A stretch of DNA of 64,000 bases from CAVUPF01 sp963743285 (GTDB lineage: Bacteria > Actinomycetota > Thermoleophilia > Solirubrobacterales > 70-9), in contig CAVUPF010000001.1 of NCBI GenBank assembly GCA_963743285.1, positions 310,001-374,000 of the forward strand. Direction: 5' to 3'. Within the stretch, counting starts at the first letter, position 1; the number at the start of each line of letters is the position of its first letter. Under the pieces are notes generated by a model that worked only from the letters and a program-made list of their open reading frames with translations, was not told where the DNA came from and did not search any database. The translations under genes were made by a program, and so were the position numbers. Below are positions 1 to 8,992 of this stretch, one piece after another.

Positions 1-481
1 AAAGGTTGCAGAGGCGAAGAAGGTTCTCGCGCTGGAGGATGCCGAGCGCTTGGAGGCCGAGCTTACGGAGGTGCCGATTTCAGGCCACGGTGTCACCGAA
101 GGTGACGAGGGGGATGAGGCGCTAGAGACGGCAGGAGCGTTGTCACCCGTCGAGATGCTGACATTGGTTGGAGCTAAGGGACTATCTGCAAAGCACGTCA
201 TTGTGATCGGGTGCGATGATCTGAACATGCAGCGAACGACGGCGCTGACGTTCTTCGTCGCTCTGACACGTGCCCGGAAGACGCTTCACCTCATAGCGTC
301 GCTGAAGGCTGGCGGAGCCAATGCGCCGCACGGCTTCGTCGCCCAGCTTCCCGACGACTGCTGCGAGTACACGGTCCACAAGAAAACTGGTACCTCAGAC
401 CAGTTCGCAACCTTTCAGCAGTTTTCCAACAAGCTTGGGCGTCTGGCCCAAGGGGCGCGCGGGGGTTGGCGACGGCGGTAG
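1..481 (+). CDS. UvrD/PcrA-type helicase, C-terminal fragment
   Basis: The frame is open from base 2 to the stop at 479-481, so the gene begins upstream of the window and only its last 159 codons are present. The residues TLVGAKGLSAKHVIVIG match superfamily 1 helicase motif V, and FFVALTRARKTLHLI matches motif VI with its arginine finger. These motifs close the 2A motor domain of UvrD/Rep/PcrA enzymes, which unwind DNA 3' to 5' with ATP. No nuclease domain follows. The rest of the protein, and so its exact role (repair, or defence such as a Gabija-like helicase), cannot be seen. It lies just left of a tRNA-Ser attachment scar, so it may be the last cargo gene of an element extending to the left. 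Confidence 0.75.
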   Translation, partial: KVAEAKKVLALEDAERLEAELTEVPISGHGVTEGDEGDEALETAGALSPVEMLTLVGAKGLSAKHVIVIGCDDLNMQRTTALTFFVALTRARKTLHLIASLKAGGANAPHGFVAQLPDDCCEYTVHKKTGTSDQFATFQQFSNKLGRLAQGARGGWRRR

Positions 482-780
482 CGCGATTTGACGGCCTGGT
501 GGGCCAAGGGCAGTACTGGCTTCAGACGGCTTTAGGCGGGATCACCGAAGCGTTTCGCGTTGACCGCCGACGTTGGCTGGAAGGGCCGTCGAGATTCGTC
601 TCGCTATTAGTGGGCGGATTGGGCGGCTTCGAGACGGATCTGAGCGCCCGCCGCTGGCGGCCCGGCGCAACAGGAAGCCTGGAATTCGTGGCGGCCGATC
701 TCAGAATCGATCGCCCGCAGGGACGGGAGCGCCGCTCTGGTGGCTTAGCAAGGCCCTTTTTCGGTAGATCAGGTCGAGCG
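482..780. other. non-coding stretch before tRNA-Ser scar
   Basis: No convincing gene. Frames open on both strands here have unbiased composition and run through the tRNA fragment, so they are treated as spurious. Nothing regulatory is evident. Confidence 0.5.
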
Positions 781-836
781 CTCGAAAACCGTTGGCCGTC
801 GCAAGGCGGCTCGTGGGTTCGAATCCCACCCCTCCG
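781..836 (+). other. tRNA-Ser(CGA) 3' half, probable attachment-site scar
   Basis: The segment begins at an anticodon loop (CTCGAAA, anticodon CGA), continues through a long serine-type variable arm, has a perfect T arm (GTGGG, TTCGAAT, CCCAC at 813-829) and ends with an acceptor strand CCCTCC plus discriminator G. No matching 5' acceptor strand or D arm exists upstream. It is therefore a 3' fragment, not a functional tRNA. Tyrosine integrases that use tRNA genes commonly cross over near the anticodon loop and leave exactly such a piece at the far end of the element. On this strand the element and the intact tRNA would lie to the left, outside the window. Confidence 0.8.
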
Positions 837-847
837 CTTTGGAATGC

Positions 848-874
848 GCAATCCCGCTCTGGGGGCGGGATTGC
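848..874 (+). terminator. hairpin after tRNA-Ser scar
   Basis: Perfect 10-bp stem (GCAATCCCGC at 848-857 and GCGGGATTGC at 865-874) with a 7-base loop, directly after the tRNA fragment. It has no clear T tract, so it is probably the old tRNA terminator or a processing hairpin. Confidence 0.5.
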
Positions 875-919
875 GGGACACCCTGCCTCTCCTTGCCGTG
901 GGGTCAACGGAGTTCAGCA

Positions 920-948
920 GGGGTCAATAAAAGGCCCTTTTTGACCCC
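920..948. terminator. strong bidirectional hairpin
   Basis: GGGGTCAA (920-927) pairs with TTGACCCC (941-948). The inner TAAAAGG and CCCTTTT runs extend the stem, giving A/T runs on both sides. The shape suits an intrinsic terminator isolating the tRNA scar from the gene at 1257. Confidence 0.5.
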
Positions 949-1256
949 TTTCGTTCCCCCCACGTTCCCCCGAGCAGACCTGGCCCGAGTCAAGTCGCCG
1001 GTATTCACACACCACAACCGCCTACTTGACTCGCGGAGGGGATGGGCTCGCCAAGCGCCAAGCCTGACCGGCGAGCTGCATCGCCAAGACGCCAGGTTCT
1101 GCGTGCGCTGGAAGCAGGCGGTGGGCAGCACGTGTCCCGCTGTCCAGGTTAAGACACATGGAATGCACAGGCGTGACCGCGAGCACAACGTTTGCTACCC
1201 CCGAGCTCCGACGAACAGGCCATACGGGCTGTCGGCGCCCGGCCCGGCGTGAGAGC

Positions 1257-4200
1257 ATGTGCGACGTGCGCCAAGGCCTGTGGACCAGGTTGCCCGTACG
1301 TGTGGAGCTTGCTGCCCCCGTCGCACTGCTGCTCGCGGGGCTCACGTTTGGGCTGTGCGCGTCGGCGGCCCTGGCGGATGAAACGAGGACGATCAACTTC
1401 GAGACGCCGGTCATCCCGGGCACAGCCTCGCCCGAACGTGGGCCCGCGGTGAGCAGCCAGTATCTCTCTGAAGGCGTCGAATTCCTTCCGCCGTCCTCAA
1501 GCCCGGTCAAGCACCCGCTCGGGTTCGCCGAAGCGGAGTTCGAAGAGCTCTACCTGTATCGCGACGAGGCGAATGCCCACTCCGGAAAGCAGGTGCTGTG
1601 GGGCTACGCCGGAGATGAGTTCGAGGGATGCTCTGCAGGCTACGCCCAGATCTTCGGGCGACTGAGCACCGAAACGACCCAACTCGAACTGTATGCCGGC
1701 GCCCAGGGGGGCGCGCCGGTCGAGCTTGCCGGCTACAACGCCAAAGGCGAAGTCGTGGCGCATGCCACCGCCGAACTGGAAACCAAGGACACCACGCTCC
1801 TACAGATCAAATCCTCCCCAGCGGACATCGCCTACTTCTCGCTGGCCATCACCGACGGGGGACCCTGCTCGACGCCGGCGCTGGAGCTGGATGACCTCAG
1901 CTTCGTCGTGCCGGCCGCGCCGCCGCCGCCCGCGATCGTGCTGGAGCAGAGTGTGCTGCCCAGCGGGCCCGCCGGCGCGCAGGGGACCAGCGCGAGCTGG
2001 ACCGTCGCCGCCCAGCGTTTCAACAAGGCCGAAGAAGCGATCGAACTGCATGTCTCGGGGCTGCCCAGCGGCGTGGTGCTGAGCGGCGGTGAGACGATTC
2101 CAAAGGGAAGTGATTCCACCGCCCTGACCTTCTCGATCTCGCCAAGCGCGCCGCTGGTGAGCGATGCGCCGTTCACGATCTCGGCGAGCAGCCCCGGGGT
2201 CAGCCCTCCGGCACCTATCCAGGCGGACTTTTCCATCGAACCGCCGCTGCGGATCGAGCTCGATCTGCCCGGTTATGGCTACGGGGACAGCCAGATCGTG
2301 GCGCTGACACCGTGCTCGGGCACGACTGCGGAAGTCTACGTGCAGCCGGGCCGCGGGACCGCGCCCGTCCCAACCAGCCTCGCGCTTAGCGCGAGCGGTG
2401 ACACCGGCGGGCTGGAATATTCACTGGCCAGTCCTACGGTGCCCTCCGGCGGTGGGCCGGACAGCTTGAGACTATCGCTCTCAGAAGCCGCCAGTGGCGG
2501 CTTCGGCGCAGCGGTAATTACCGTCATAGGCACCAGGGCCGGCTACCCGCCCGCCTCCGCGACCGTCGAAGTCAAGCGCGAAGCCGGATATGTCTCCAGC
2601 GTCCTCAACACCGCCAGCTCCTCCACACCGACCTCGGTGCGCACTCCTGCGCTCGACGCCGGCGGCTCGCAACTGACTCTCAAGGGGGCGGGCTTCTGCC
2701 CGGGGACCAGGGTGGCAATCGGCGGACGCGAAAACGAAACAAACTCCGAAATCAAAGCCACCCCCGAAAACGAAGCCGGCGCCGAATCGGTCGGTCCCGA
2801 TGGGAACTCGCTCACGTTTCGCGTCCCGCCCGGGGCGAGAAGCGGTCGAATCGACGTGCTCTCCCCTAACGGTCAGGAAAAATTCAGCGGCCCAGAGCTG
2901 ACCGTGCGCTCGTTTCGCAACACCTACGGCTTCAGCTGGCCAAACCAGGACGGGATGCCCTTGAATCAAGAAATGGTCGACGAACTGTTCGGTAAGGAAG
3001 AAACGAACGTCAACGTGGCCGGCTGGCTGATCCGAAAGCCCGAAGCCGACCTGTTTGAAGAAGCGGTCAACAAGGCCATAAAAGGTGGCCTCTGCTTCGG
3101 CATGGCCTACTCGAGCATTGAGTTCTTCGACCTCCCGGGCGAACTGGCGGCCTTTCCCAGCGAAGGCGAAAGCGATCCCTGGCACCTGAACTCCCCGTCA
3201 GGACCCTCGCCCTCGCTACTGCGATTTGTCAGCGAGCGCTGGGCGCTTCAGGACACCGAAAACCTGATCCCGGCCGAGGTCAACGCGGTGATTGGGGTCC
3301 ACGGCACCAACGACGACATCAACGAAATCAAACGCGGTCTTGCCCAGGGTCAGCCGGTGTTGATAGCCATGCTGCATTGGGAAGGGACCTCCCTCACGGG
3401 GCACGCGGTGCTCGCCTACGAAACCCACCCGGAACCTGACGGCAGCACCGCGGTCGATGTCGTCAACTCGAACGAGCCCTACCTGACTAAAGAGGAAGCC
3501 AACGCCGCAGAACACGATGAACGCGAGTTCACCAAGTCGCAGATCATCCTCAAGGAAGGCAACTGGGAATTCCCGCAGGGCGCCGAATTCGAACATTCCG
3601 GCGGCGTGCCCTGGCGCGGATCGGAGGCGGATATGGTCGTTTACAAGCACTCCGAATTGCCGATCATCAACGGCCAGAAACCGAACCTGCCCAACCTTGC
3701 CGATGCGCTCGGGATGGTCTGGTTCGGCTCCGCCGGCGACCGCGTCACTCAGCTGAGCGACGGCCACGGCTCGCTGTTTACCGGCCAGCAGCTTGCCCCA
3801 CAGAGCTCCTGGCCGAAGGCCATTGCGCCGATCCCCGCCTACACCGGCCACCCCGCGCCATTGCAGTCTGTCTCCTTTGAGCCGAAGCTGAGCGCACCGC
3901 TGACGGCGACGGTCGACCGCAGCGCCGGTGGGGGGGCGATGAACGTCAATCTGCCCGGTCTGCAGGCCAGCCTGCAGACCGGGGCGCACCCGGGGCAGAT
4001 CGATCACGTCACTATCGATCCCCACACCGATGCGATCGGGTATCGGACCAGCGCCGCCAGCACGCCGTTAGGCGGGACCCTTCTCGCGGCGCCAAGCGCA
4101 ACGCTCGATGCCCGAGCGGCTCGGCGCGCCACCAGCGCCTTGTCGGACCGCCTTGTCCAGTTCCAGACCAACGCGCAACACAGCGGCGAGGAGAAGCTGG

Positions 4201-4790
4201 CCTTTCCGGCCGGACGGGAATTCCTGCTCGACCACAGTGGGTCGCCTACCACCGTGTCGCTGACGCTCTCGGCGTTTGGCGCCGGCGGGCGGCCGATCGC
4301 GGTACGGCTGCCGGCTGTGCGGGTCGCGAGCGGTGAGACCCTGCGAGTGGCGCCGCAAAACTGGCGCGCGCTCGGCTCTTCGTCGGTGCGGATCAGCGCC
4401 ACCAAGCACGGCCACTCCGATGTTCACCGCCTCCGGGGCCGGCGGATCGGACGGCGCTTTGCGACCGTGCGGCGAGCGGCCCTGGAGTACCTCGGGCGGG
4501 GGCGCTATCGGGTCGATCTCGCGCTTCGTCTGCGACACGTCCCCGCTCACGCTTGGTTATCGGCGACGGCGACGGTCCTGCGTGGCAGGCGCGCAGTGGA
4601 GCAGGCTAAGCCGATCCAGCTCGTCGGATCTGCGCTGAGAGCCGGAGCTTCCAAGCTGGCTCTCACCAGGTCGCTGCCCGCTGGCCGCTACTCATTGCGC
4701 ATTCGGCTGCTGGAGGCGACCGCCAATGGGCCCGCCCAGGGCTCGCTGATCGCCACCAGGACGCTGGCCGTGTTCGCCCGAAAACGATGA
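1257..4790 (+). CDS. large exported protein with papain-like peptidase-type domain
   Basis: Predicted 1177 aa from ATG 1257, which places a Sec signal peptide at the N-terminus (basic residues, then a hydrophobic run ending ASAALA before DETR). The upstream in-frame start at 1158 would add a non-signal extension and is rejected. Residues about 40-220 look like a carbohydrate-binding or lectin-type beta domain; residues about 230-560 are Ig-like and IPT/TIG-like beta repeats ('GAGFCPGTRVAIGG'). Residues about 590-830 contain GGLCFGMAYSS (Cys613), TGHAVLAY (His716) and VVNSNEP (Asn737), the order and spacing of a papain-like Cys-His-Asn triad. The last 300 residues are again beta-rich. I infer an extracellular cysteine peptidase or transglutaminase-like enzyme; the substrate is unknown. 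The gene stands alone, with terminators upstream. Confidence 0.7.
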   Translation: MCDVRQGLWTRLPVRVELAAPVALLLAGLTFGLCASAALADETRTINFETPVIPGTASPERGPAVSSQYLSEGVEFLPPSSSPVKHPLGFAEAEFEELYLYRDEANAHSGKQVLWGYAGDEFEGCSAGYAQIFGRLSTETTQLELYAGAQGGAPVELAGYNAKGEVVAHATAELETKDTTLLQIKSSPADIAYFSLAITDGGPCSTPALELDDLSFVVPAAPPPPAIVLEQSVLPSGPAGAQGTSASWTVAAQRFNKAEEAIELHVSGLPSGVVLSGGETIPKGSDSTALTFSISPSAPLVSDAPFTISASSPGVSPPAPIQADFSIEPPLRIELDLPGYGYGDSQIVALTPCSGTTAEVYVQPGRGTAPVPTSLALSASGDTGGLEYSLASPTVPSGGGPDSLRLSLSEAASGGFGAAVITVIGTRAGYPPASATVEVKREAGYVSSVLNTASSSTPTSVRTPALDAGGSQLTLKGAGFCPGTRVAIGGRENETNSEIKATPENEAGAESVGPDGNSLTFRVPPGARSGRIDVLSPNGQEKFSGPELTVRSFRNTYGFSWPNQDGMPLNQEMVDELFGKEETNVNVAGWLIRKPEADLFEEAVNKAIKGGLCFGMAYSSIEFFDLPGELAAFPSEGESDPWHLNSPSGPSPSLLRFVSERWALQDTENLIPAEVNAVIGVHGTNDDINEIKRGLAQGQPVLIAMLHWEGTSLTGHAVLAYETHPEPDGSTAVDVVNSNEPYLTKEEANAAEHDEREFTKSQIILKEGNWEFPQGAEFEHSGGVPWRGSEADMVVYKHSELPIINGQKPNLPNLADALGMVWFGSAGDRVTQLSDGHGSLFTGQQLAPQSSWPKAIAPIPAYTGHPAPLQSVSFEPKLSAPLTATVDRSAGGGAMNVNLPGLQASLQTGAHPGQIDHVTIDPHTDAIGYRTSAASTPLGGTLLAAPSATLDARAARRATSALSDRLVQFQTNAQHSGEEKLAFPAGREFLLDHSGSPTTVSLTLSAFGAGGRPIAVRLPAVRVASGETLRVAPQNWRALGSSSVRISATKHGHSDVHRLRGRRIGRRFATVRRAALEYLGRGRYRVDLALRLRHVPAHAWLSATATVLRGRRAVEQAKPIQLVGSALRAGASKLALTRSLPAGRYSLRIRLLEATANGPAQGSLIATRTLAVFARKR

Positions 4791-4859
4791 AGGCGTAAAG
4801 CGTCCGGTTTCGCCGCAGGCAGTGTCCAAGCCCGACTGAACCCGACGCTTCCCCTCCGC

Positions 4860-5012
4860 TCATCCCCATCGGGGGGAAGACGCCCTTCGGGGGCTTAACC
4901 CTTCGATGGGCCAGCTCCTGATTGAGGCCGTCGCCGCGGCGCCATACACCTTGATTCGCGGGGAGTTCACCTCGCGCTGCTCGGTTGGGGTGGGATGAAA
5001 TGACCTTCCCCG
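4860..5012 (+). repeat. leader repeat, copy A (see 48640-48805)
   Basis: About 150 bp strongly similar to the leader of the xis gene at 48818. Shared blocks include CGGGGGCTTAACCCTTCGAT, CCAGCTCC.GAT and GAAATGACCTTCCCC. A second partial match at 5069-5105 (GGGACGAA, then CTGCGTCTTGT) runs straight into the start of the next gene. Forward translation of both copies gives a similar peptide (GLNPSM.QL.I.A), but copy A has a stop in it, so the conservation may be nucleic-acid level. Confidence 0.65.
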
Positions 5013-5105
5013 TATGGAGCGCTTCGTATCGCCCACGTCCTCGCCGGCTCGACCGATTGCGGCCAACGGTGGGACGAATCGTCCCTCCGCTGCGTCTTGT
5101 CCTCG

Positions 5106-5861
5106 ATGGCCCGCCATCTCCTCATCGCCGACGATGTCGCCCACCTCCTCAGCGCGGCTCAGCTCGCCCACTGCGACGCGAATATCGACGACCCCGATCT
5201 CTTCTGCTGCGCCTGCATCAAGAGGATCGCTCCCTCGGCAGACGCGTCCCTCACCGTCCTCACCGATGAGACGTTCACCCTTATTACGTACGCCCACCCA
5301 GCCTGTAGGCGCTCCGGCGTTTACCCGACGCCCGGTCTCCGTGATGTCGGCCGCAAGCACTTCGCGGCCAAGGTCGCCGCCGGCATCGATATGGCCACGC
5401 TCCTGGCCCTGCGCCCCGCCGAGCCCTGCGCCCTCCTCTTCCTCGAGTTGCCCATCTTGGTTCCGCTGCCTGGAGCCGACCCACTTGCCCCCTGGGCCGA
5501 ACTCCTCGGTCTCTCGCCTGTCTCCAGCTCGATCGAGCAGCTCTCCCCACCGCCGACCGACGTCTTCACCATCTTCCGCCGACCCGACGGTCTCGCCCTC
5601 CGCCACCCCCGCGGCATCGACTCGGTCTTCGCATCCCCCTCCGAGGTCGAGACCTGGTCACGCGCGGCCAAGGGCCGCGCCATAGTCATCGTCGCTCGCG
5701 GCCTCGGCCTCAGCCGCGCCGAGCCGACCATCGACGAGGCCCTCCAGTTCCGCCGAGCTTGGGCCGCGGTAGCTTCGATCGAGGATTCCGTCCCGCCACC
5801 GCGCCCGCACGGAGCGCTCCGCGGCCTCGCGCGGAAGCTGCTCCATTCCGCTCCGCGGTAA
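5106..5861 (+). CDS. hypothetical protein with xis-like leader
   Basis: 251 aa from ATG 5106; a TTG at 5097 is an alternative start. The first residues (HLLIADDVAHLL) and the DNA upstream resemble the start of the excisionase-like gene at 48818 (SLLTADQVAEKL), after which the similarity stops. Residues 20-45 are Cys-rich (CDAN, FCCACIK). The C-terminal third (FTIFRRPDGLALRHPRGID...IVIVARGLGLSRAEPTIDEAL) is repeated in a broken paralogue at 56390-56719, so it belongs to a real protein family. I do not recognise the family and propose no function. The chimeric N-terminus suggests that a recombination event brought an integrative-element leader in front of it. Confidence 0.6.
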   Translation: MARHLLIADDVAHLLSAAQLAHCDANIDDPDLFCCACIKRIAPSADASLTVLTDETFTLITYAHPACRRSGVYPTPGLRDVGRKHFAAKVAAGIDMATLLALRPAEPCALLFLELPILVPLPGADPLAPWAELLGLSPVSSSIEQLSPPPTDVFTIFRRPDGLALRHPRGIDSVFASPSEVETWSRAAKGRAIVIVARGLGLSRAEPTIDEALQFRRAWAAVASIEDSVPPPRPHGALRGLARKLLHSAPR

Positions 5862-6180
5862 CGCCGGGCGAGGCCGTGGACTTGCCGGTTGAGATCCACC
5901 GGCGGCGGCCTTCCCCGGGCCAAATCCGATCACCTGCGTCAGTCCTGCCGCATCAGCGGCACCATGCAGCGGTTCCTGCGTTGGTCGCGACATCGTTGAC
6001 CGCGAGGGTTACGTGATGAGGCGCATCGCATCCCATCCCATGAGCCGCCTTGCTCGTTCGGCTCTGCCTACGACCAGTCATTCTTAGCGCAGCGGCTCGC
6101 CTCGCGCACAGGCTTGTGCAGGACGGCTAGCCGAGGCAAAACCGGGGATCGTGTCGCTTTCGTCACACTGTCCCGCTCCT
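5862..6180. other. gap, nothing recognised
   Basis: About 320 bases with no supported gene, repeat or clear promoter. Confidence 0.4.
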
Positions 6181-6698
6181 ATGTCCACAGTTGCCGAAGC
6201 CAGTCGCTGGCGTATTGCCTGCTTCGACCTCGACGGGACTCTCATCCGCCGCACGAGCGTAAGCCAGCCAGGCTCAGCGACATCGCCTGCATCGAGGGCA
6301 TCGACTCCACCCTTGCGGCTCTCAGCGATCGCGGCATCGAATCGCTACTGGGCACAGTGACGTGGAGTTTCGCGGCGCAAGAGTTCGGACGCCGGTACGG
6401 GTTCGCCGCCGTCTCCGGAACCGAGATCGAGCTTGACCGCGACGGAATCCCGACCGGCGCAGTGAAGCGCCACTTCGACGAGTGGGACAAGCTGGAGTTC
6501 GTCCGCTCTGAGTGCAATGCGAACGACGTAGATCTTTCCGAATGCATCGCCATCGGTGACTCCCGATCGGACATTCCGCTCTTTGAGGCGGTCGGATTCT
6601 CGGTTGCGCTCAACGCCACGCCCCAGGCTCGCGAGTCGGCCTCAGTTGCCCTCGACACCGAGGACTTGACCGACGTTCTTGATGTCATCCCGGGGTGA
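6181..6698 (+). pseudogene. HAD-family phosphatase, internally deleted and frameshifted
   Basis: ATG 6181 opens a frame with HAD motif I (CFDLDGTLIRRTSVS), but that frame then loses similarity. From about 6270 another frame gives the remainder of an HAD/SerB-like phosphatase: IEGIDSTLAALSDRGIESLLGTVTW, then the downstream catalytic motif IAIGDSRSDIPLFEAVGFSVALNAT and a C-terminus ending DLTDVL. Family members usually have about 40-50 more residues (cap region) between these parts. Both the missing cap and the frame change sit near 6245-6270, which suggests a single deletion. The intact enzyme would hydrolyse phosphate monoesters in the cytoplasm; this copy should be inactive. Confidence 0.75.
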
Positions 6699-6749
6699 CG
6701 GCGCTCGCGCTTGCGCCGGCAATGCCTGTTCAAGTGAGAAACTCGATCA

Positions 6750-7208
6750 GTGCGGATCCGACCGGCCCGTCCCGCTGACATCTCGGTCATCTGCGACCTC
6801 GTGCAGCGCGCCTACGGCATCTACATCGAGCGCATCGGTCATCGGCCGGCGCCGATGGACGACGACTACGTCGAGAAGGTCCGCCAGGGCCACGCCTTTG
6901 TCGCCGAGGACGCCGGAGTTGTCGGGCTCATCGTGATGATCCCAAAACTCGACCACGTGCTTGTCGAGAACGTCGCCGTCGATCCGGACCGCCATGGCGA
7001 GGGGATCGGCCGGGGGTTGCTCACCTACGCGGAGACGTCTGCGCGAAAGGCCGGCACCCCAGCGCTGCGGCTCTACACCAACGCGGCCATGAGCGAGAAC
7101 CTTGTGCTTTACCCCCGGCTTGGCTACCAGGAGGTCGGCCGCCACAGCGACAACAGCTTCGAGCGCGTCTTCTTCTCCAAGCGCCTTGATTCTAACGGCA
7201 CGGTCTGA
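6750..7208 (+). CDS. GNAT-family N-acetyltransferase
   Basis: 152 aa from GTG 6750. The N-terminus IRPARPADISVICDLVQRAY is the usual GNAT beta1-alpha1 segment. The acetyl-CoA-binding loop is seen as VAVDPDRHGEGIGRGLL (a variant of Q/RxxGxG/A), followed by LRLYTNAAMSENLVLYPRLGYQEVGR, the beta5-alpha4 end of the fold. Full family length. It transfers an acetyl group from acetyl-CoA to a small amine or protein N-terminus; the substrate is not predictable. It is not obviously in an operon: the gene to its left is broken and the one to its right is convergent, with only about 5 bases between the stops. Confidence 0.88.
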   Translation: MRIRPARPADISVICDLVQRAYGIYIERIGHRPAPMDDDYVEKVRQGHAFVAEDAGVVGLIVMIPKLDHVLVENVAVDPDRHGEGIGRGLLTYAETSARKAGTPALRLYTNAAMSENLVLYPRLGYQEVGRHSDNSFERVFFSKRLDSNGTV

Positions 7209-7212
7209 GCGG

Positions 7213-7785
7213 TCACGATGCCGGCACGATCCTCACTCGCGGCCAACGTTCGGCGATCCGCTTCGTCGCGAGCCGCCGCTCGTACTCTTCGACGCTGGCC
7301 CGCGCGGGGTTGCGGCGATGCACCTGGCCGGGCAGGTCCTCTAGGCCCAACGGCGCTACGACCACCAGCTCGTCGTCATCTTCCAATCGCACCGCAACCG
7401 AGGTGGCCGTCTCCGGCCACGTTCCGACCCCGTCGGCTGTCGAGCTCAGCGGCTCGACCTCATAGCCGAACACCTTCGGGAACCAGACGTGAACGGCCGC
7501 TTGGTTCTGTGCCTCCCACGGCACCCCAGGCAGCCTTTCGAGAAGTACCTCTTCGACCCGGCGGTTGCGCTCGGGCGAGAGGTCGGTCGGATCAAAGAAG
7601 GCGGGGTCGATGTCGGCCAACGGCGTTGGCTTGTTAAATCCATGAAGTCGATCCCACACCGCATTTCGCATCGCGCCGCTGCCGATCGGCCAGTCCGGCG
7701 CAGCGACCTCCGTCGCGGCGATCAGCGCTTCCATCAACCACGGCGTACCTCGAACGATCGCCTCAAGCTGCCCTGCGCCACGCAT
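7213..7785 (-). CDS. nucleotidyltransferase-fold protein (NTP_transf_6/DUF925-like)
   Basis: 190 aa from ATG at 7785; a TTG six codons upstream (7803) is possible. Conserved segments are DWPIGSGAMRNAVWDRLHGF, PLADIDPAFFDP (the metal-binding D.D of the fold), VPWEAQNQAAVHVWFP and TWPETATSVAVRLEDDDELVVVAPLGLEDL. These match the PF06042 family, a minimal nucleotidyltransferase fold of unknown substrate. Cytoplasmic. It converges with the GNAT gene at 7208 and lies 31 bases from the acyltransferase gene transcribed in the same direction upstream (7835-8992), so those two may form a small operon. Confidence 0.8.
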   Translation of the reverse strand: MRGAGQLEAIVRGTPWLMEALIAATEVAAPDWPIGSGAMRNAVWDRLHGFNKPTPLADIDPAFFDPTDLSPERNRRVEEVLLERLPGVPWEAQNQAAVHVWFPKVFGYEVEPLSSTADGVGTWPETATSVAVRLEDDDELVVVAPLGLEDLPGQVHRRNPARASVEEYERRLATKRIAERWPRVRIVPAS

Positions 7786-7834
7786 ACCCTGAAGCTTCCC
7801 CAAGTCCGTCCCTGCCTGACGCTACACGGCACTC

Positions 7835-8992
7835 CTATCGACCCTCCGACGAATCAGCCGAAGAGGAGTCGAGAAGGCGCTCATAGACCCGGTAGCGCTT
7901 GACGACCTTCCCGCCCATCCCCTCCATACCCCGGTTCATCGCCGTGTTGGTCTCCAAGATCCAGCCCATCTCGCCGCCACTCTGCGGCCGCCTCTGTGCC
8001 GCGTTGAAATGTTCGACGTAGAGCTTCGCCGCCACCCCGGTGTGCTGGTAGGAGGGCTTGACCCCGAGGAAGCCGACGCGAACGCGATCGATTGTCCTTC
8101 CCTTGGTGAGGAAGTGCCACCACCCGAGCGGTAGCAGCCGCCCCTTCATGCGGGCCAGCACCTGGTTGACGTCGGGGACGGTGATCGCCATGCCGACGAC
8201 CTCGCCGCTGTCTTCTCGCTCGGCGATCATGAACCAGTGCTTGTCGAAGACAAGGTGCAGCTCCTGGGCGTAGGCGTCGAGATCCTTCTTGGAGAAGGGC
8301 ACGAAGTCCCAGTTCTTTGACCAGGCGGAGTTGTAGACCTCTGCGAAGGCGTCCAGGTCCTTGCGCAGCTGGCGGCGGCGCATCGGGCGCACGCGGATAC
8401 CGTGCTCGCTTTGCACTTTCTCAGCGAGCTCGAAGATCACCGGCGCCACCGCGGAGCGGTCTGAAACCTCCAGGTTCCACATCAGCAGATCCATCGCCTT
8501 GGTCATGCCGGCCTGCTCGATGCGCTGCTGGTAGTAGGGCGGCTGCCAGGGCTGGCGGATCATCGGCGAGCGCTCGAAGCCCTCGATCAGCACACCGCTC
8601 TCGTCGTTCATCGAGAAGTCCGCGGGACCGACCATGCGCTCACAGCCGCGCCCACGCAGCCAGTCCTCGGCAGCGCCCAGCAGCGCCTCTAGAACCTCTT
8701 GGTCGTCCTCGAACTCGAAGAAGCCGAACCAGCCCCACTCTTTTCCCTGGTATTCGTTGAAGGCGTGGTTGATCTGGGCGCTGACGCGGCCGACGACGCG
8801 CCCGTCGCGGCGAGCAAGGAAATACTCGGCCTGGCCGTGGCTGAAGTAGGCGTTCAGGCGGCGGTTGAGGAAGAGCCGCCGCTCGAGTTTCAGCGGCGGG
8901 ACCCAAGGCGTCCCGGCGTGGAGGCGGAAGGGGAGGTCGATGAAGCTCCTCAGGTCCCTCCCGCGGGACACGGCTCGTACCTCAACGCTCAC
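7835..8992 (-). CDS. GNAT-like acyltransferase, YghO-type
   Basis: 385 aa from GTG 8992. The N-terminus has LRSFIDLPFRLHAGTPWVPPL and FLARRDGRVVGRVSAQINHAFNEY, typical of the YghO-like branch of acyl-CoA N-acyltransferases. A GPADFSMNDESGVLIEGFERSPMIRQPWQPPYY segment follows and the C-terminal half ends RVGFLGVKPSYQHTGVAAKLYVEHFNAA. The length fits the family, which is a pair of GNAT-like domains. The substrate is unknown; relatives have been linked to lipid or surface modification, but this is not established here. It is probably co-transcribed with the nucleotidyltransferase-fold gene downstream. Confidence 0.78.
   Translation of the reverse strand: MSVEVRAVSRGRDLRSFIDLPFRLHAGTPWVPPLKLERRLFLNRRLNAYFSHGQAEYFLARRDGRVVGRVSAQINHAFNEYQGKEWGWFGFFEFEDDQEVLEALLGAAEDWLRGRGCERMVGPADFSMNDESGVLIEGFERSPMIRQPWQPPYYQQRIEQAGMTKAMDLLMWNLEVSDRSAVAPVIFELAEKVQSEHGIRVRPMRRRQLRKDLDAFAEVYNSAWSKNWDFVPFSKKDLDAYAQELHLVFDKHWFMIAEREDSGEVVGMAITVPDVNQVLARMKGRLLPLGWWHFLTKGRTIDRVRVGFLGVKPSYQHTGVAAKLYVEHFNAAQRRPQSGGEMGWILETNTAMNRGMEGMGGKVVKRYRVYERLLDSSSADSSEGR

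Noticed and set aside
466..930. Open frames on both strands across the tRNA-Ser fragment (including a minus-strand frame reading GGIRTHEPPCDGQRF)
   Set aside because: They translate straight through a tRNA 3' half and lack coding composition; such frames around tRNA genes are a familiar false call.
1158..1256. Upstream start for the large exported protein at 1257
   Set aside because: It would add 33 residues before the signal peptide without a better ribosome-binding site.
4860..5606. 248-codon minus-strand frame over the leader repeat and 5106 gene
   Set aside because: The plus-strand 5106 gene has a paralogue at 56.4 kb in the same reading frame, so the minus frame is a shadow.
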